From: Nitrococcus sp.
GTDB taxonomy: Bacteria > Pseudomonadota > Gammaproteobacteria > Nitrococcales > Nitrococcaceae
Length of the DNA stretch: 5,898 nucleotides
Direction of reading: 5' to 3'
Assembly (NCBI GenBank): GCA_030452365.1
Contig: JAKDMK010000170.1
Location: 1-5,898, forward strand
Numbering within the stretch: position 1 is the first letter of the stretch; the number at the start of each line of letters is the position of its first letter. The notes beneath the pieces are model-generated. The model was not told the DNA's origin and did no database searches. It worked only from the letters and a program-made list of their open reading frames with translations. Both the position numbers and the translations under genes were made by a program. This document shows, one piece after another, positions 1 to 5,836 of the stretch.

Positions 1-561
1 CGTGCCTTGCCGCTGGTGCGTGAGCGCTTCGTGCAGGCGCGACTTCTCCTGGTCGGCGGCGGGCCGCAAGAGCCGCGGCTGCGTGCATTGGTCGAAGAGC
101 TGGGTTTAGGGGATGCGGTCCGATTCACTGGCCGAGTGCCACCTGAGAAGGTATCTCGCTACTATGCTCTGGTGGATGCTTTTATCTATCCGCGCCGCTC
201 TATTCGGCTGACCGAGCTGGTTACACCGCTGAAGCCGTTGGAGGCGATGGCCCAGGGCAAGCTGGTGATAGCTTCTAATGTCGGCGGCCATCGGGAGCTC
301 ATTCGAGATGGAGAGACGGGATTTCTGTTTCCGCCCGATTCCCCCGAGGAGATCGCAGCCGGCATTGTCCGCTGCCTGGAAGCGGTCGAGCGCTGGCCTG
401 CGATTCGCCAGACGGCGCGCCATTTCGTGGAGCGGGAGCGATCCTGGTCGGCGGCGGTGCGACGCTACCAGGACGTGTATAGCGAAGCCCTCGGGGCGGT
501 GCCGGTAGCAGCGCCAATAGATGAGCAGAGACCAAAGCATGAACAGGCTGATGGGCAGTGA
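1..561 (+). CDS. GT4 glycosyltransferase, XrtA/PEP-CTERM-associated type (5' truncated)
   Basis: This is the C-terminal 186 residues of a glycosyltransferase cut by the left window edge; the frame is open from base 1. A full family member is about 400 residues, so what remains is mainly the C-terminal, nucleotide-sugar-binding Rossmann domain of a GT-B fold. Visible landmarks are a strand followed by a glycine turn (LLLVGGGPQEPRLR, bases 37-81), the FTGRVP motif near 124-141, and the donor-site block TELVTPLKPLEAMAQGK (bases 211-261), followed by VIAS.VGGHRELI and DGETGFLF. This block is, from memory, characteristic of glycosyltransferases encoded beside exosortase A (the family I know as TIGR04063), thought to help assemble the exopolysaccharide that accompanies PEP-CTERM proteins. 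It should act on the cytoplasmic side of the inner membrane. The stop overlaps the start of the deacetylase gene (GTGA), which implies one operon. The last 20 or so residues are polar and look non-conserved. The glycosyltransferase assignment is firm; the XrtA subfamily is likely. Confidence 0.93.
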   Translation, partial: RALPLVRERFVQARLLLVGGGPQEPRLRALVEELGLGDAVRFTGRVPPEKVSRYYALVDAFIYPRRSIRLTELVTPLKPLEAMAQGKLVIASNVGGHRELIRDGETGFLFPPDSPEEIAAGIVRCLEAVERWPAIRQTARHFVERERSWSAAVRRYQDVYSEALGAVPVAAPIDEQRPKHEQADGQ

Positions 562-1592
562 GCCGCATAGTGCCGCAGTCGAGTGGGAGCATGGCTCCCA
601 TGCGGAATCTGTCGCCTCATGCTGGTCGAGCCGCGCGATTGGAACGTAGGATTATGCCGGGTCGCCTATCCATCTTGATCTACCATCGGGTATTGTCGGC
701 ACCGGATCCTCTGCAACCGGACATTCCGGACGCCGCGCTGTTCCGGCGTCATATGTGTTGGCTACGGCGGCTTTATCGGGTGCTGCCGTTTGCGGAAGCT
801 CTGGCGCTTCTGGCGCGCGGGCGACTGCCTGGGCGCGCGGTGGCCATCACGTTCGACGACGGTTACCGTGATAACTACGAGGTGGCCCTCGGTATCCTGC
901 TCGAGCTGAACCTATCCGCCACGTTTTTCATCAGCAGCGGATTTCTTGACGGCGGGCGCATGTGGAACGATACCGTTATCGAGACCGTGCGGCGCTTGCC
1001 GGAGTCGGAGCTTAGTTTTGAGCCGTGTGATATTCGTGAGTTGCCGCTGCGCTCTATCGAACAGCGCCGCGAGGCTATACACCAGCTGGTCTCGGAGCTG
1101 AAATACCGGCCACTGGCGCAACGCCAGAAGCTTTGCGAGACGCTTGCGGCGCGATTGGATGAAACGCTGCCCGGATTGATGATGAGCCGAGAGCAGGTAC
1201 GCGGTCTGCACCAGGCCGGAATGGAGATCGGTGCGCATACCGTACACCATCCTATCCTCAAGCAGCTTGCCCCGGCCGCGGCGCGTGCCGAAATCGAGCA
1301 GAGCAAGCACGCGCTGGAGGCAATTCTGGGCGAGCCCGTTCGGCTGTTCGCCTACCCCAATGGTAAGGCAGGGCAGGATTTCGGACCGGAGCATGCGGCG
1401 ATGGTCGCCGAGCTGGGTTTCGAGGCCGCGGTTACCACGGACTGCGGCACCGCTGATGCGGGGACAAATCCCTATCATCTGCCGCGTTTTACGCCATGGG
1501 ACCGTCAACCATGGTGGTACGTCGCGCGGTTGGCATGGCAGCGCGGCGTGGGCAAGGAGAGCCTTTTTGACATTCGGCGATCTCGAATATAA
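558..1592 (+). CDS. NodB-type polysaccharide deacetylase (carbohydrate esterase 4)
   Basis: A metal-dependent deacetylase that removes acetyl groups from a polysaccharide, probably the product of this EPS locus. The CE4 motifs are in order (344-residue numbering). TFDDGY at 98-103 supplies the catalytic base Asp100 and metal ligand Asp101. HTVHH at 227-231 supplies the two metal-binding histidines. RLFAYPNG at 262-269 is the third conserved motif, and AVTT...LPRF at 291-311 ends the core. The segment LSILIYHRVL at 37-46 is the usual opening of this subfamily. About 100 residues between motifs one and two form an insertion often seen in EPS-locus deacetylases that carry MWNDTVIE. No signal peptide is evident, so the protein is probably cytoplasmic or exported in some other way. 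The start is uncertain. GTG at 558 overlaps the upstream stop (GTGA), which favours coupling, but ATG at 600 has a better Shine-Dalgarno and gives the protein MRNLSPHAGRAARL, which resembles the family's usual N-terminus. ATG at 591 and at 654 are also possible. All motifs lie downstream of every candidate. Confidence 0.93.
   Translation: MSRIVPQSSGSMAPMRNLSPHAGRAARLERRIMPGRLSILIYHRVLSAPDPLQPDIPDAALFRRHMCWLRRLYRVLPFAEALALLARGRLPGRAVAITFDDGYRDNYEVALGILLELNLSATFFISSGFLDGGRMWNDTVIETVRRLPESELSFEPCDIRELPLRSIEQRREAIHQLVSELKYRPLAQRQKLCETLAARLDETLPGLMMSREQVRGLHQAGMEIGAHTVHHPILKQLAPAAARAEIEQSKHALEAILGEPVRLFAYPNGKAGQDFGPEHAAMVAELGFEAAVTTDCGTADAGTNPYHLPRFTPWDRQPWWYVARLAWQRGVGKESLFDIRRSRI
585..589 (+). 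promoter_or_regulatory. Candidate Shine-Dalgarno for an internal start of the deacetylase
   Basis: GGGAG lies 10 bases before ATG at 600 and directly against ATG at 591. The spacing suits 600, not 591. The competing GTG at 558 has only an AGG at 545-547, also 10 bases upstream, and depends on coupling to the upstream gene. This site is the main reason to consider a protein 14 residues shorter. Confidence 0.35.
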
Positions 1593-1600
1593 CTCTTGGG

Positions 1601-1630
1601 TTTCGTCATTCCGGCGTAGGCCGGACGAAA
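1601..1630. repeat. Extragenic palindromic repeat (IPAYAGMT-type)
   Basis: An imperfect 30-base palindrome with outer arms TTTCGT and ACGAAA and inner arms CCGGC and GCCGG around a loop of about four bases; the left arm carries an extra CATT. The minus strand reads CGGCCTACGCCGGAATGACG. This matches the core of a well-known dispersed proteobacterial intergenic repeat that, when wrongly translated, gives PAYAGMT. It begins nine bases after the deacetylase stop codon, a usual place for such elements. It could stabilise the 3' end of the upstream mRNA or be a leftover of REP-type mobility. There is no T-run, so it is not a standard terminator. Confidence 0.6.
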
Positions 1631-1651
1631 TCGTCAGGAAAGATTTTATTC

Positions 1652-1667
1652 GCGGCATCCCTGCCGC
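1652..1667. repeat. Short perfect hairpin
   Basis: GCGGCA and TGCCGC flank the four-base loop TCCC, a perfect six-pair GC-rich stem 21 bases after the preceding palindrome. The bases that follow (TCACCTTTC) are not a proper T-run, so termination is doubtful. With 1601-1630 it forms a pair of hairpins within 67 bases of each other, the layout of paired REP-like elements. Confidence 0.45.
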
Positions 1668-1718
1668 TCACCTTTCAGGGCATCATGCGACGCGCGATGT
1701 TCAAACCTTGTTCCTGCC

Positions 1719-1740
1719 CTGTTGTGAACAGCTTAAGCTG
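1719..1740. repeat. Overlapping dyads, including a perfect 12-base palindrome
   Basis: CTGTT-GTG-AACAG (1719-1731) shares three bases with the perfect palindrome CAGCTTAAGCTG (1729-1740). TGTTC (1709-1713) and GAACA (1726-1730) form a further inverted pair. Such dyads can be protein-binding sites or remnants of mobile element ends. The site is about 225 bases before the next start codon, so a role as its operator is uncertain. Confidence 0.3.
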
Positions 1741-1963
1741 GCCCGACCAGACGCACGCCAGGGATGGTTAGGCCTTGCTCGGAGCCTCGACTTTGAGATT
1801 GGCTCTACGCCGCGTTTAGCTAAGCGCGCGAGCACCCCAAGTGCTGTTCGTGCCGTCTCGATCAGCTCGAACCTCAACATCGCTAATCAACTGCAGCTCC
1901 ACCATTCTCTCTACATGAGGGCTTGGGGTTCGATAGACATGGCTGCTTAGGAGCTGGGACGGC

Positions 1964-3256
1964 ATGGAGAAGCGCGCACTTCTGATCGCCTACCATTTCC
2001 CACCGTTAAAGGTCAGTAGTGGTTTGCAACGCACGCTCAAGTTTGCCCGCTATCTTGGTGATTACGGCTGGCGTCCATCCGTTCTCTCCGCCCATCCACG
2101 GGCTTTCCAGGCGGTTAGCGACGAGCAACTCGGCGAATTCCCGGCCGATCTCGATGTCTATCGCGCGTTTGCGCTGGATTCCCGGCGCCATCTTTCCTTC
2201 CGTCGGCGCTATAGTCGGCTGCTGGCTGTACCGGATCGCTGGAGCAGCTGGTGGTTCGGTGGTCTGATAACCGGTCTGCGCATCATTCGCCGGCTGCGCC
2301 CCCAAGTGCTCTGGTCGACCTATCCCATAGCCACGGCACATCTCATCGGTCTCACGCTGCACCGGCTGACTGGTCTGCCGTGGGTTGCGGACTTCCGCGA
2401 TCCCATGACCGAAGACAACTACCCGCCCGAGCCGCTACAGTGGCAAGCGCACCGGTGGATCGAGCGCCAGAGCGTTCGCCATTGTGCGGCCGCGGTGTTT
2501 ACTACCCCAGGTTCGCGCGCGATTTACTTGGATCGCTATGGTGGGCTTTCGCCGGAGCGCGCGGTGGTGATTGCTAATGGTTACGATGAGGAAAATTTTG
2601 CCCGTGCCGTCGCCGTGAGCCCGCCAGCGGGTGGCACGCATCCGGTGACGTTGCTCCACAGCGGTGTGCTCTATCCGCAGGAGCGTGATCCGCGGCCGTT
2701 TTTTGAGGCCCTGGCGGTGCTCAAGCAGCGTGGCGTGATCCGCGCTGGCGAGCTGCGCGTGGTATTGCGCGCCACTGGGCACGACGAGTTGCACCGCCGC
2801 GCCATCAAAGGCGCGGGCGTGGCAGATCTTATTGAGCTTGCGCCGCCGATCGCCTACGAGCCCGCGCTGCAGGAGATGCTTGAGGCGGGCGCGCTGTTGC
2901 TTTTTCAGGCGGCTAACTGCAATCAGCAGATACCGGCGAAGCTTTACGAGTATTTTCGTGCGGGCCGGCCGATATTTGCGCTCACGGATGCGGGCGGAGA
3001 CACCGCGGCGGCCTTACGCGAGGCAGGTATCGAGACCATCGTGCCGCTGGATAATGCACCGGCGATTGCCGCGGGTCTGGCGCGTTTTCTGGAGCAGCTC
3101 GCTCAAGGTCAGGCCCTATGTGCCGATCCGTCTGTTGCGGGCCGTTATTCCCGCCACGCTCTGACGGGCGAGCTCGCGACGCTGCTCGGTGCGGTCGTGC
3201 AGACAGGTGGTGGTGCAAGGGTGGTGGTGGCGGCGCGCGGCCGGCGAGGCTTGTGA
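1964..3256 (+). CDS. GT-B fold glycosyltransferase (GT4-like), EPS biosynthesis
   Basis: A complete 430-residue glycosyltransferase that probably transfers a sugar from a nucleotide donor onto the lipid-linked EPS intermediate in the cytoplasm. The N-terminal acceptor domain starts with a strand and glycine-containing turn: LLIAYHFPP at residues 6-14 and SSGLQRTLKFARYL at 18-31. It continues with the conserved block GLPWVADFRDPM at 137-148, known from the GT4-like N-terminal family. ANGYD (204-208) marks the domain linker. The C-terminal domain opens with LLHSGVLYPQERDP (230-243), and its donor-binding region is IPAKLYEYFRAGRPI (323-337). There are no membrane spans, as expected for a peripheral enzyme. 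ATG at 1964 is well supported by AGGAG at 1949-1953, ten bases upstream, and by the family-like first residues. The last 15 or so residues (GGGARVVVAARGRRGL) are low-complexity and basic, from a GGTGG-rich tract, and may not be conserved. It lies on the same strand as the first two genes but 371 bases away. The donor and acceptor sugars are unknown. Confidence 0.93.
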   Translation: MEKRALLIAYHFPPLKVSSGLQRTLKFARYLGDYGWRPSVLSAHPRAFQAVSDEQLGEFPADLDVYRAFALDSRRHLSFRRRYSRLLAVPDRWSSWWFGGLITGLRIIRRLRPQVLWSTYPIATAHLIGLTLHRLTGLPWVADFRDPMTEDNYPPEPLQWQAHRWIERQSVRHCAAAVFTTPGSRAIYLDRYGGLSPERAVVIANGYDEENFARAVAVSPPAGGTHPVTLLHSGVLYPQERDPRPFFEALAVLKQRGVIRAGELRVVLRATGHDELHRRAIKGAGVADLIELAPPIAYEPALQEMLEAGALLLFQAANCNQQIPAKLYEYFRAGRPIFALTDAGGDTAAALREAGIETIVPLDNAPAIAAGLARFLEQLAQGQALCADPSVAGRYSRHALTGELATLLGAVVQTGGGARVVVAARGRRGL

Positions 3257-3474
3257 GAACCGACGCAGGAGCCTCGCCCTGGGGGCCGCTTAAGCCGACA
3301 CGCGTTGCTGAAGTGGGTGCCCGGCGTCGCTCGCCAGTTCCACGGCATTGTGAGCCTTCGCAAGATTCAACCGCTCCACGATCATCTCGACGTACTTCTG
3401 CGCGCGCCATGCCCCAGCTTTCCGAGTAAGACGAGACGTATTGCGTAATCGGCAAAGGTCTCGCCCGGCTGCGG
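3257..3474. other. Gap between convergent genes
   Basis: The plus-strand glycosyltransferase and the minus-strand heparinase-like gene end facing each other here. No GC-rich hairpin with a T-run was found on either strand, so transcription may run through or stop by Rho. The only notable content is a possible minus-strand coding remnant (3290-3451). Confidence 0.55.
3290..3451 (-). pseudogene. Possible C-terminal gene remnant, unrecognised
   Basis: On the minus strand this stretch can be read as 53 residues ending at a TAA. They include RKAGAWRAQKYVEMIVERL and NLAKAHNAVELAS, which look like ordinary amphipathic helices. Most codons end in G or C, as in the flanking real genes, and the composition is not the arginine- and proline-rich type usual for shadow frames in this DNA. 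There is no good start codon or ribosome binding site. The frame only continues upstream by overlapping the end of the heparinase-like gene in another frame. The simplest reading is the tail of a gene whose front was lost by deletion or rearrangement. A chance open frame is the main alternative. I do not recognise the family. Confidence 0.3.
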
Positions 3475-5673
3475 TCAGGGAAAGTAAATTAAATGTGCCC
3501 AGGCAGCGACAGCCAGCCATCCGGCCAGAGACAGAAGTCTCATATGCGCGATGGCCAGCGGAGGCCGGCGCATTTTTCCCAACGCTGCGAATGTCAGCTC
3601 CTGTGCAAGTAGCAGGGCCAAGACCGCGAGCGTGAACCGCTCGCGATAGAAAACCAGATTGTGGTAGTCGGAGTCGAACCGTTCGGCGTCCTGGGCTAAC
3701 GCCGCCCGGAGCTTGCGCCGCTGCTTATCCGCGACAGGCGCCGGGGTTAGCGAGAGCTCCACCTGTTCGCCTGCGTATTTCACGACCAGAGCATCCCCGA
3801 CCCTCCGGGCCGACCATGCCCGTCCCGCATGCGATCCGCTGGCCTTCCAAGCTTCGGCATCGTGAAACTCGAAAATGGCCGGAACGGGCGTGGCCGATGC
3901 GGCCGAATCACCGTCCACGACTGAAAAGATTGTCGTTGACCAGGCTTGGTGACCGTGTGGCTGCACCAGGACCGACGGTGATGGCCGGGGTTTCCCCGAT
4001 TGGACGACCCAGCCCGCGAACGGCTGATGGGATCCCGAGTACCACGCCGTTTCAGTAGCCGGCCCGCCGGCAATTGTCAGGTGCATCGCAACGTTCCGGG
4101 TGCCGTCGGTGAGGATGGCGAAACCCGACTCGTCGCGGTGCACCGCGAGGCCCGGCGCAAAGGTCCAGAGTGTCTCGAACGTTGTTTCTGCCCCGCCGGT
4201 CACGGCGATATCGAGCACGATCCAGACGCTTCCGTTAATGCTGGTTACCTGGCGCCGCAGGTGTCTGCCGGTTGCATCGGAGCGAGTCAGGTCCAGGACC
4301 ACGACGCCCGGTGCACGGCCGAACTTGAGGAGCTTCGTCGTCCGCACGCCCGTGGTACCTTCATCCAGCCAGTGGGGCGCGTTTGCGCTACGCCACCCGA
4401 CGGCCGCCTGCCGTTCCGGCAGTGCGTACGGCCAGTACCCGACGCCCGTGATCCAGGATCTCCCGCGTGACCACACCAGCAGGCTCATCTCGTGTGCGAC
4501 CACGTGTCCATGATCCGGAAAGTGCGACCAGGTTACGAGTGAGTGTGAGCCGCCCGCATCCCCGGCGGCGCTCCAGATGGCATAGCCGGAGACCGGATAC
4601 AGGTGGAATCCGGTAGCGGAATCTCGCGTATCTCCGATTCTCTGCCGTGGTTCACGTTTGGTGTCGCCGTAGATCGGTAACGAGCCGTCGGGCCTCGTCA
4701 GGACTTCCATGAAGTCGATTGCCCTCGCATACCGATTACGCCACTCCGGAGGCACGGCCAGATCGTTCAACTCGGCGAGGCCGATCGCCATGCGTATGAA
4801 CTGCACGCCTACCACATGGTAGCCCGAGGAATGCTCAAGGATGATCCCTTCGTGGCTCACGTAATATTTGAACTGAGATGTGAGGCGATCCATCGCCAAT
4901 CTGGCGTAGCTCGGCGATTTCGAAAATGCTGGGAAAGCCGCGCTGAACTGCAGCAAAGCGAGGTTCTGCATTACCCCGTGATTCGTCGCATACGTGAACT
5001 GTTCGGGATCGGCCAGCATTTCCGCGCAGCGCGATGCGTGCCATAGCACCTCTTGGGCTATCGATGCGTCGTAGATCTCACTGTGGCGGTACGATCTCCA
5101 GAATCTCGCCAATACCCCGATACGGGCGGCGATCGCGTGGTCGTTCCATAGAAAGCCGGTGGGGAGCCATTGCTTACGCTCGTACCGAGAGAATGTCACC
5201 AGAAAGCGGGCAGCACGGCGAAGAAAATCGAGCTGTCCGGTCACCTCATACGCGCGTGTATAGATGTCCGGAATGATGAGGCCTGCGAAGTCGAGTTTTG
5301 CAATCCCGTGCTCGATGACTTCCTCGTCGAAGTTGCCATCTGGGAGTGTGGTGCCAATGCCGGCTGCGTCGAGCTGTTGCTGCACCAGCGAACTGGCCGA
5401 CCTGCCCGGATCTTTGCCGGGCGCAACGGGCACCCCGAAAAATGGCTGCACGATTAGATTTTGCGCGAAGAACCGGTCGTCAGGCTGTGCACGAAGCTCT
5501 CGGACCATTTCGGGCGATGGCTTGGGTACGGTAACGTAGTAGTGCGTTATTTCTGGAATCCAGATGGAGACGAGGAGAGCGGCAATGGCCGCGAGCGTTA
5601 TCGGAAACAGCGTTTGTCGGGCATAAACCATTTCATAACTCAGTAGAGTAAGCCCCAGGCTGGGGAGGCTCAC
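3475..5673 (-). CDS. Membrane-anchored heparinase II/III-like polysaccharide lyase
   Basis: A 732-residue protein with the two-part build of heparinase II/III enzymes, which cleave uronate-containing polysaccharides by beta-elimination. An alpha-helical toroid covers roughly residues 100-340, with FLWNDHAIAARI (174-185), TNHGVMQNLALLQF (230-243), EHSSGYH (280-286) and DGSLPIYGDT (329-338). A beta-sandwich domain follows from about 360, with TWSHFPDHGHVVAHEMSL (381-398) and GVGYWPY (410-416). Asn231, His232, Tyr285 and His388 or His390 are candidates for the Asn/Tyr/His active site of heparinase III-type lyases. Hydrophobic spans at about 21-39, 680-699 and 713-731 suggest one N-terminal and two C-terminal membrane helices. 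The short basic loop KMRRPP between the last two would be cytoplasmic and the catalytic part periplasmic. The start is GTG at 5673, with AAGG about ten bases and AGG five bases upstream; an in-frame stop at 5728-5730 closes the frame above it. ATG at 5631 (MVYARQTLF) is an alternative that keeps the first helix. It converges on the glycosyltransferase gene and is transcribed separately. The substrate is unknown; a role in EPS turnover is inference. Confidence 0.88.
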   Translation of the reverse strand: MSLPSLGLTLLSYEMVYARQTLFPITLAAIAALLVSIWIPEITHYYVTVPKPSPEMVRELRAQPDDRFFAQNLIVQPFFGVPVAPGKDPGRSASSLVQQQLDAAGIGTTLPDGNFDEEVIEHGIAKLDFAGLIIPDIYTRAYEVTGQLDFLRRAARFLVTFSRYERKQWLPTGFLWNDHAIAARIGVLARFWRSYRHSEIYDASIAQEVLWHASRCAEMLADPEQFTYATNHGVMQNLALLQFSAAFPAFSKSPSYARLAMDRLTSQFKYYVSHEGIILEHSSGYHVVGVQFIRMAIGLAELNDLAVPPEWRNRYARAIDFMEVLTRPDGSLPIYGDTKREPRQRIGDTRDSATGFHLYPVSGYAIWSAAGDAGGSHSLVTWSHFPDHGHVVAHEMSLLVWSRGRSWITGVGYWPYALPERQAAVGWRSANAPHWLDEGTTGVRTTKLLKFGRAPGVVVLDLTRSDATGRHLRRQVTSINGSVWIVLDIAVTGGAETTFETLWTFAPGLAVHRDESGFAILTDGTRNVAMHLTIAGGPATETAWYSGSHQPFAGWVVQSGKPRPSPSVLVQPHGHQAWSTTIFSVVDGDSAASATPVPAIFEFHDAEAWKASGSHAGRAWSARRVGDALVVKYAGEQVELSLTPAPVADKQRRKLRAALAQDAERFDSDYHNLVFYRERFTLAVLALLLAQELTFAALGKMRRPPLAIAHMRLLSLAGWLAVAAWAHLIYFP

Positions 5674-5702
5674 TGGGGCCTGGCCTTTACGGCGGCTGCA
5701 CA

Positions 5703-5741
5703 GTGAACTTCGTGGTCTCTGCCAAGATCAACGAGGTTCAC
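5703..5741. promoter_or_regulatory. 11-base inverted repeat upstream of the heparinase-like gene
   Basis: GTGAACTTCGT (5703-5713) and ACGAGGTTCAC (5731-5741) are inverted copies with one mismatch (a T-G wobble), separated by 17 bases. The element lies 30-68 bases before the GTG start at 5673, where it could be an operator or a stem in the mRNA leader. No T-run follows it on either strand. Its position next to a candidate promoter fits regulation of the lyase gene, but this is inference. Confidence 0.4.
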
Positions 5742-5767
5742 GATGGGAGAGTAGCGTAAGCGGTCAA
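5740..5767 (-). promoter_or_regulatory. Weak sigma-70-like promoter candidate
   Basis: Read on the minus strand, TTGACC (5767-5762, five of six bases of the -35 consensus) is followed after 16 bases by CATCGT (5745-5740, only three of six for the -10). Transcription would start near 5733, at the inner edge of the right arm of the 5703-5741 inverted repeat, and leave a leader of about 60 bases. The poor -10 makes this a guess that would need an activator. Confidence 0.2.
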
Positions 5768-5810
5768 ACGAGACCGTTATTCCGTCACGTTCCGCGCCCA
5801 CGTAGGCTGG

Positions 5811-5836
5811 CTCCTGCAATGTCCGCAATGCAGGAG
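5811..5836. repeat. 26-base near-perfect hairpin
   Basis: CTCCTGCA (5811-5818) and TGCAGGAG (5829-5836) are perfect eight-base inverted arms. The stem continues inward with an A-A mismatch and a TG/CA pair, leaving the loop TCCG. It has no T-run on either side and so is not a typical terminator. It may be a protein-binding dyad, an extragenic repeat, or a structure over the start codons of the possible gene at 5819. Confidence 0.45.

Larger units (their letters stand above)
1593..1963. other. 371-base intergenic region without a convincing gene
   Basis: The stretch between the deacetylase and the second glycosyltransferase is structured DNA. It holds an extragenic palindrome (1601-1630), a compact hairpin (1652-1667), overlapping dyads (1719-1740) and a short inverted repeat (AGCAC 1831-1835, GTGCT 1841-1845). 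One plus-strand frame stays open through it to 1950, but its composition is not that of a recognisable protein. A minus-strand frame of about 59 codons (roughly 1880 down to 1704) is also unrecognised. No intrinsic terminator with a T-run is visible after the deacetylase. The best sigma-70-like -10 is GCTAAT at 1882-1887, but it lacks a good -35. A gap this long suggests that the downstream gene has its own promoter or that a mobile piece has decayed here. Confidence 0.6.

Noticed and set aside
912..1658. A 248-codon minus-strand open frame
   Set aside because: It is antisense to the deacetylase, whose catalytic motifs are clear, and its own translation resembles no family.
1765..1779. Sigma-54-like promoter (TGG...TTGCT), attractive because XrtA loci are often controlled by RpoN and PrsR
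   Set aside because: The GG-to-GC spacing is one base short of the strict requirement, and the CAC after TGG is missing.
1231..1950. A 239-codon plus-strand open frame overlapping the deacetylase and the following gap
   Set aside because: Up to 1592 it is a shadow of the deacetylase in another frame. The remaining 120 codons have no recognisable motif and no natural start.
2982..3455. A 157-codon minus-strand open frame across the end of the glycosyltransferase gene
   Set aside because: Its translation is rich in arginine, proline and alanine, as expected for a shadow frame in GC-rich DNA, and it mostly lies antisense to a real gene.
5653..5665. Dyad CCCCAG-G-CTGGGG near the start of the lyase gene
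   Set aside because: It lies inside the coding sequence, has a one-base centre that cannot form a hairpin, and is readily explained by GC-rich composition.
5712..5728. Minus-strand TGGCAGAGACCACGA as a sigma-54 site for the lyase gene
   Set aside because: The -24 half is good, but the GC of the -12 half is absent.
5761..5776. CGGTC...GACCG inverted repeat as a terminator
   Set aside because: The stem is only five pairs, and no T-run follows on either strand.
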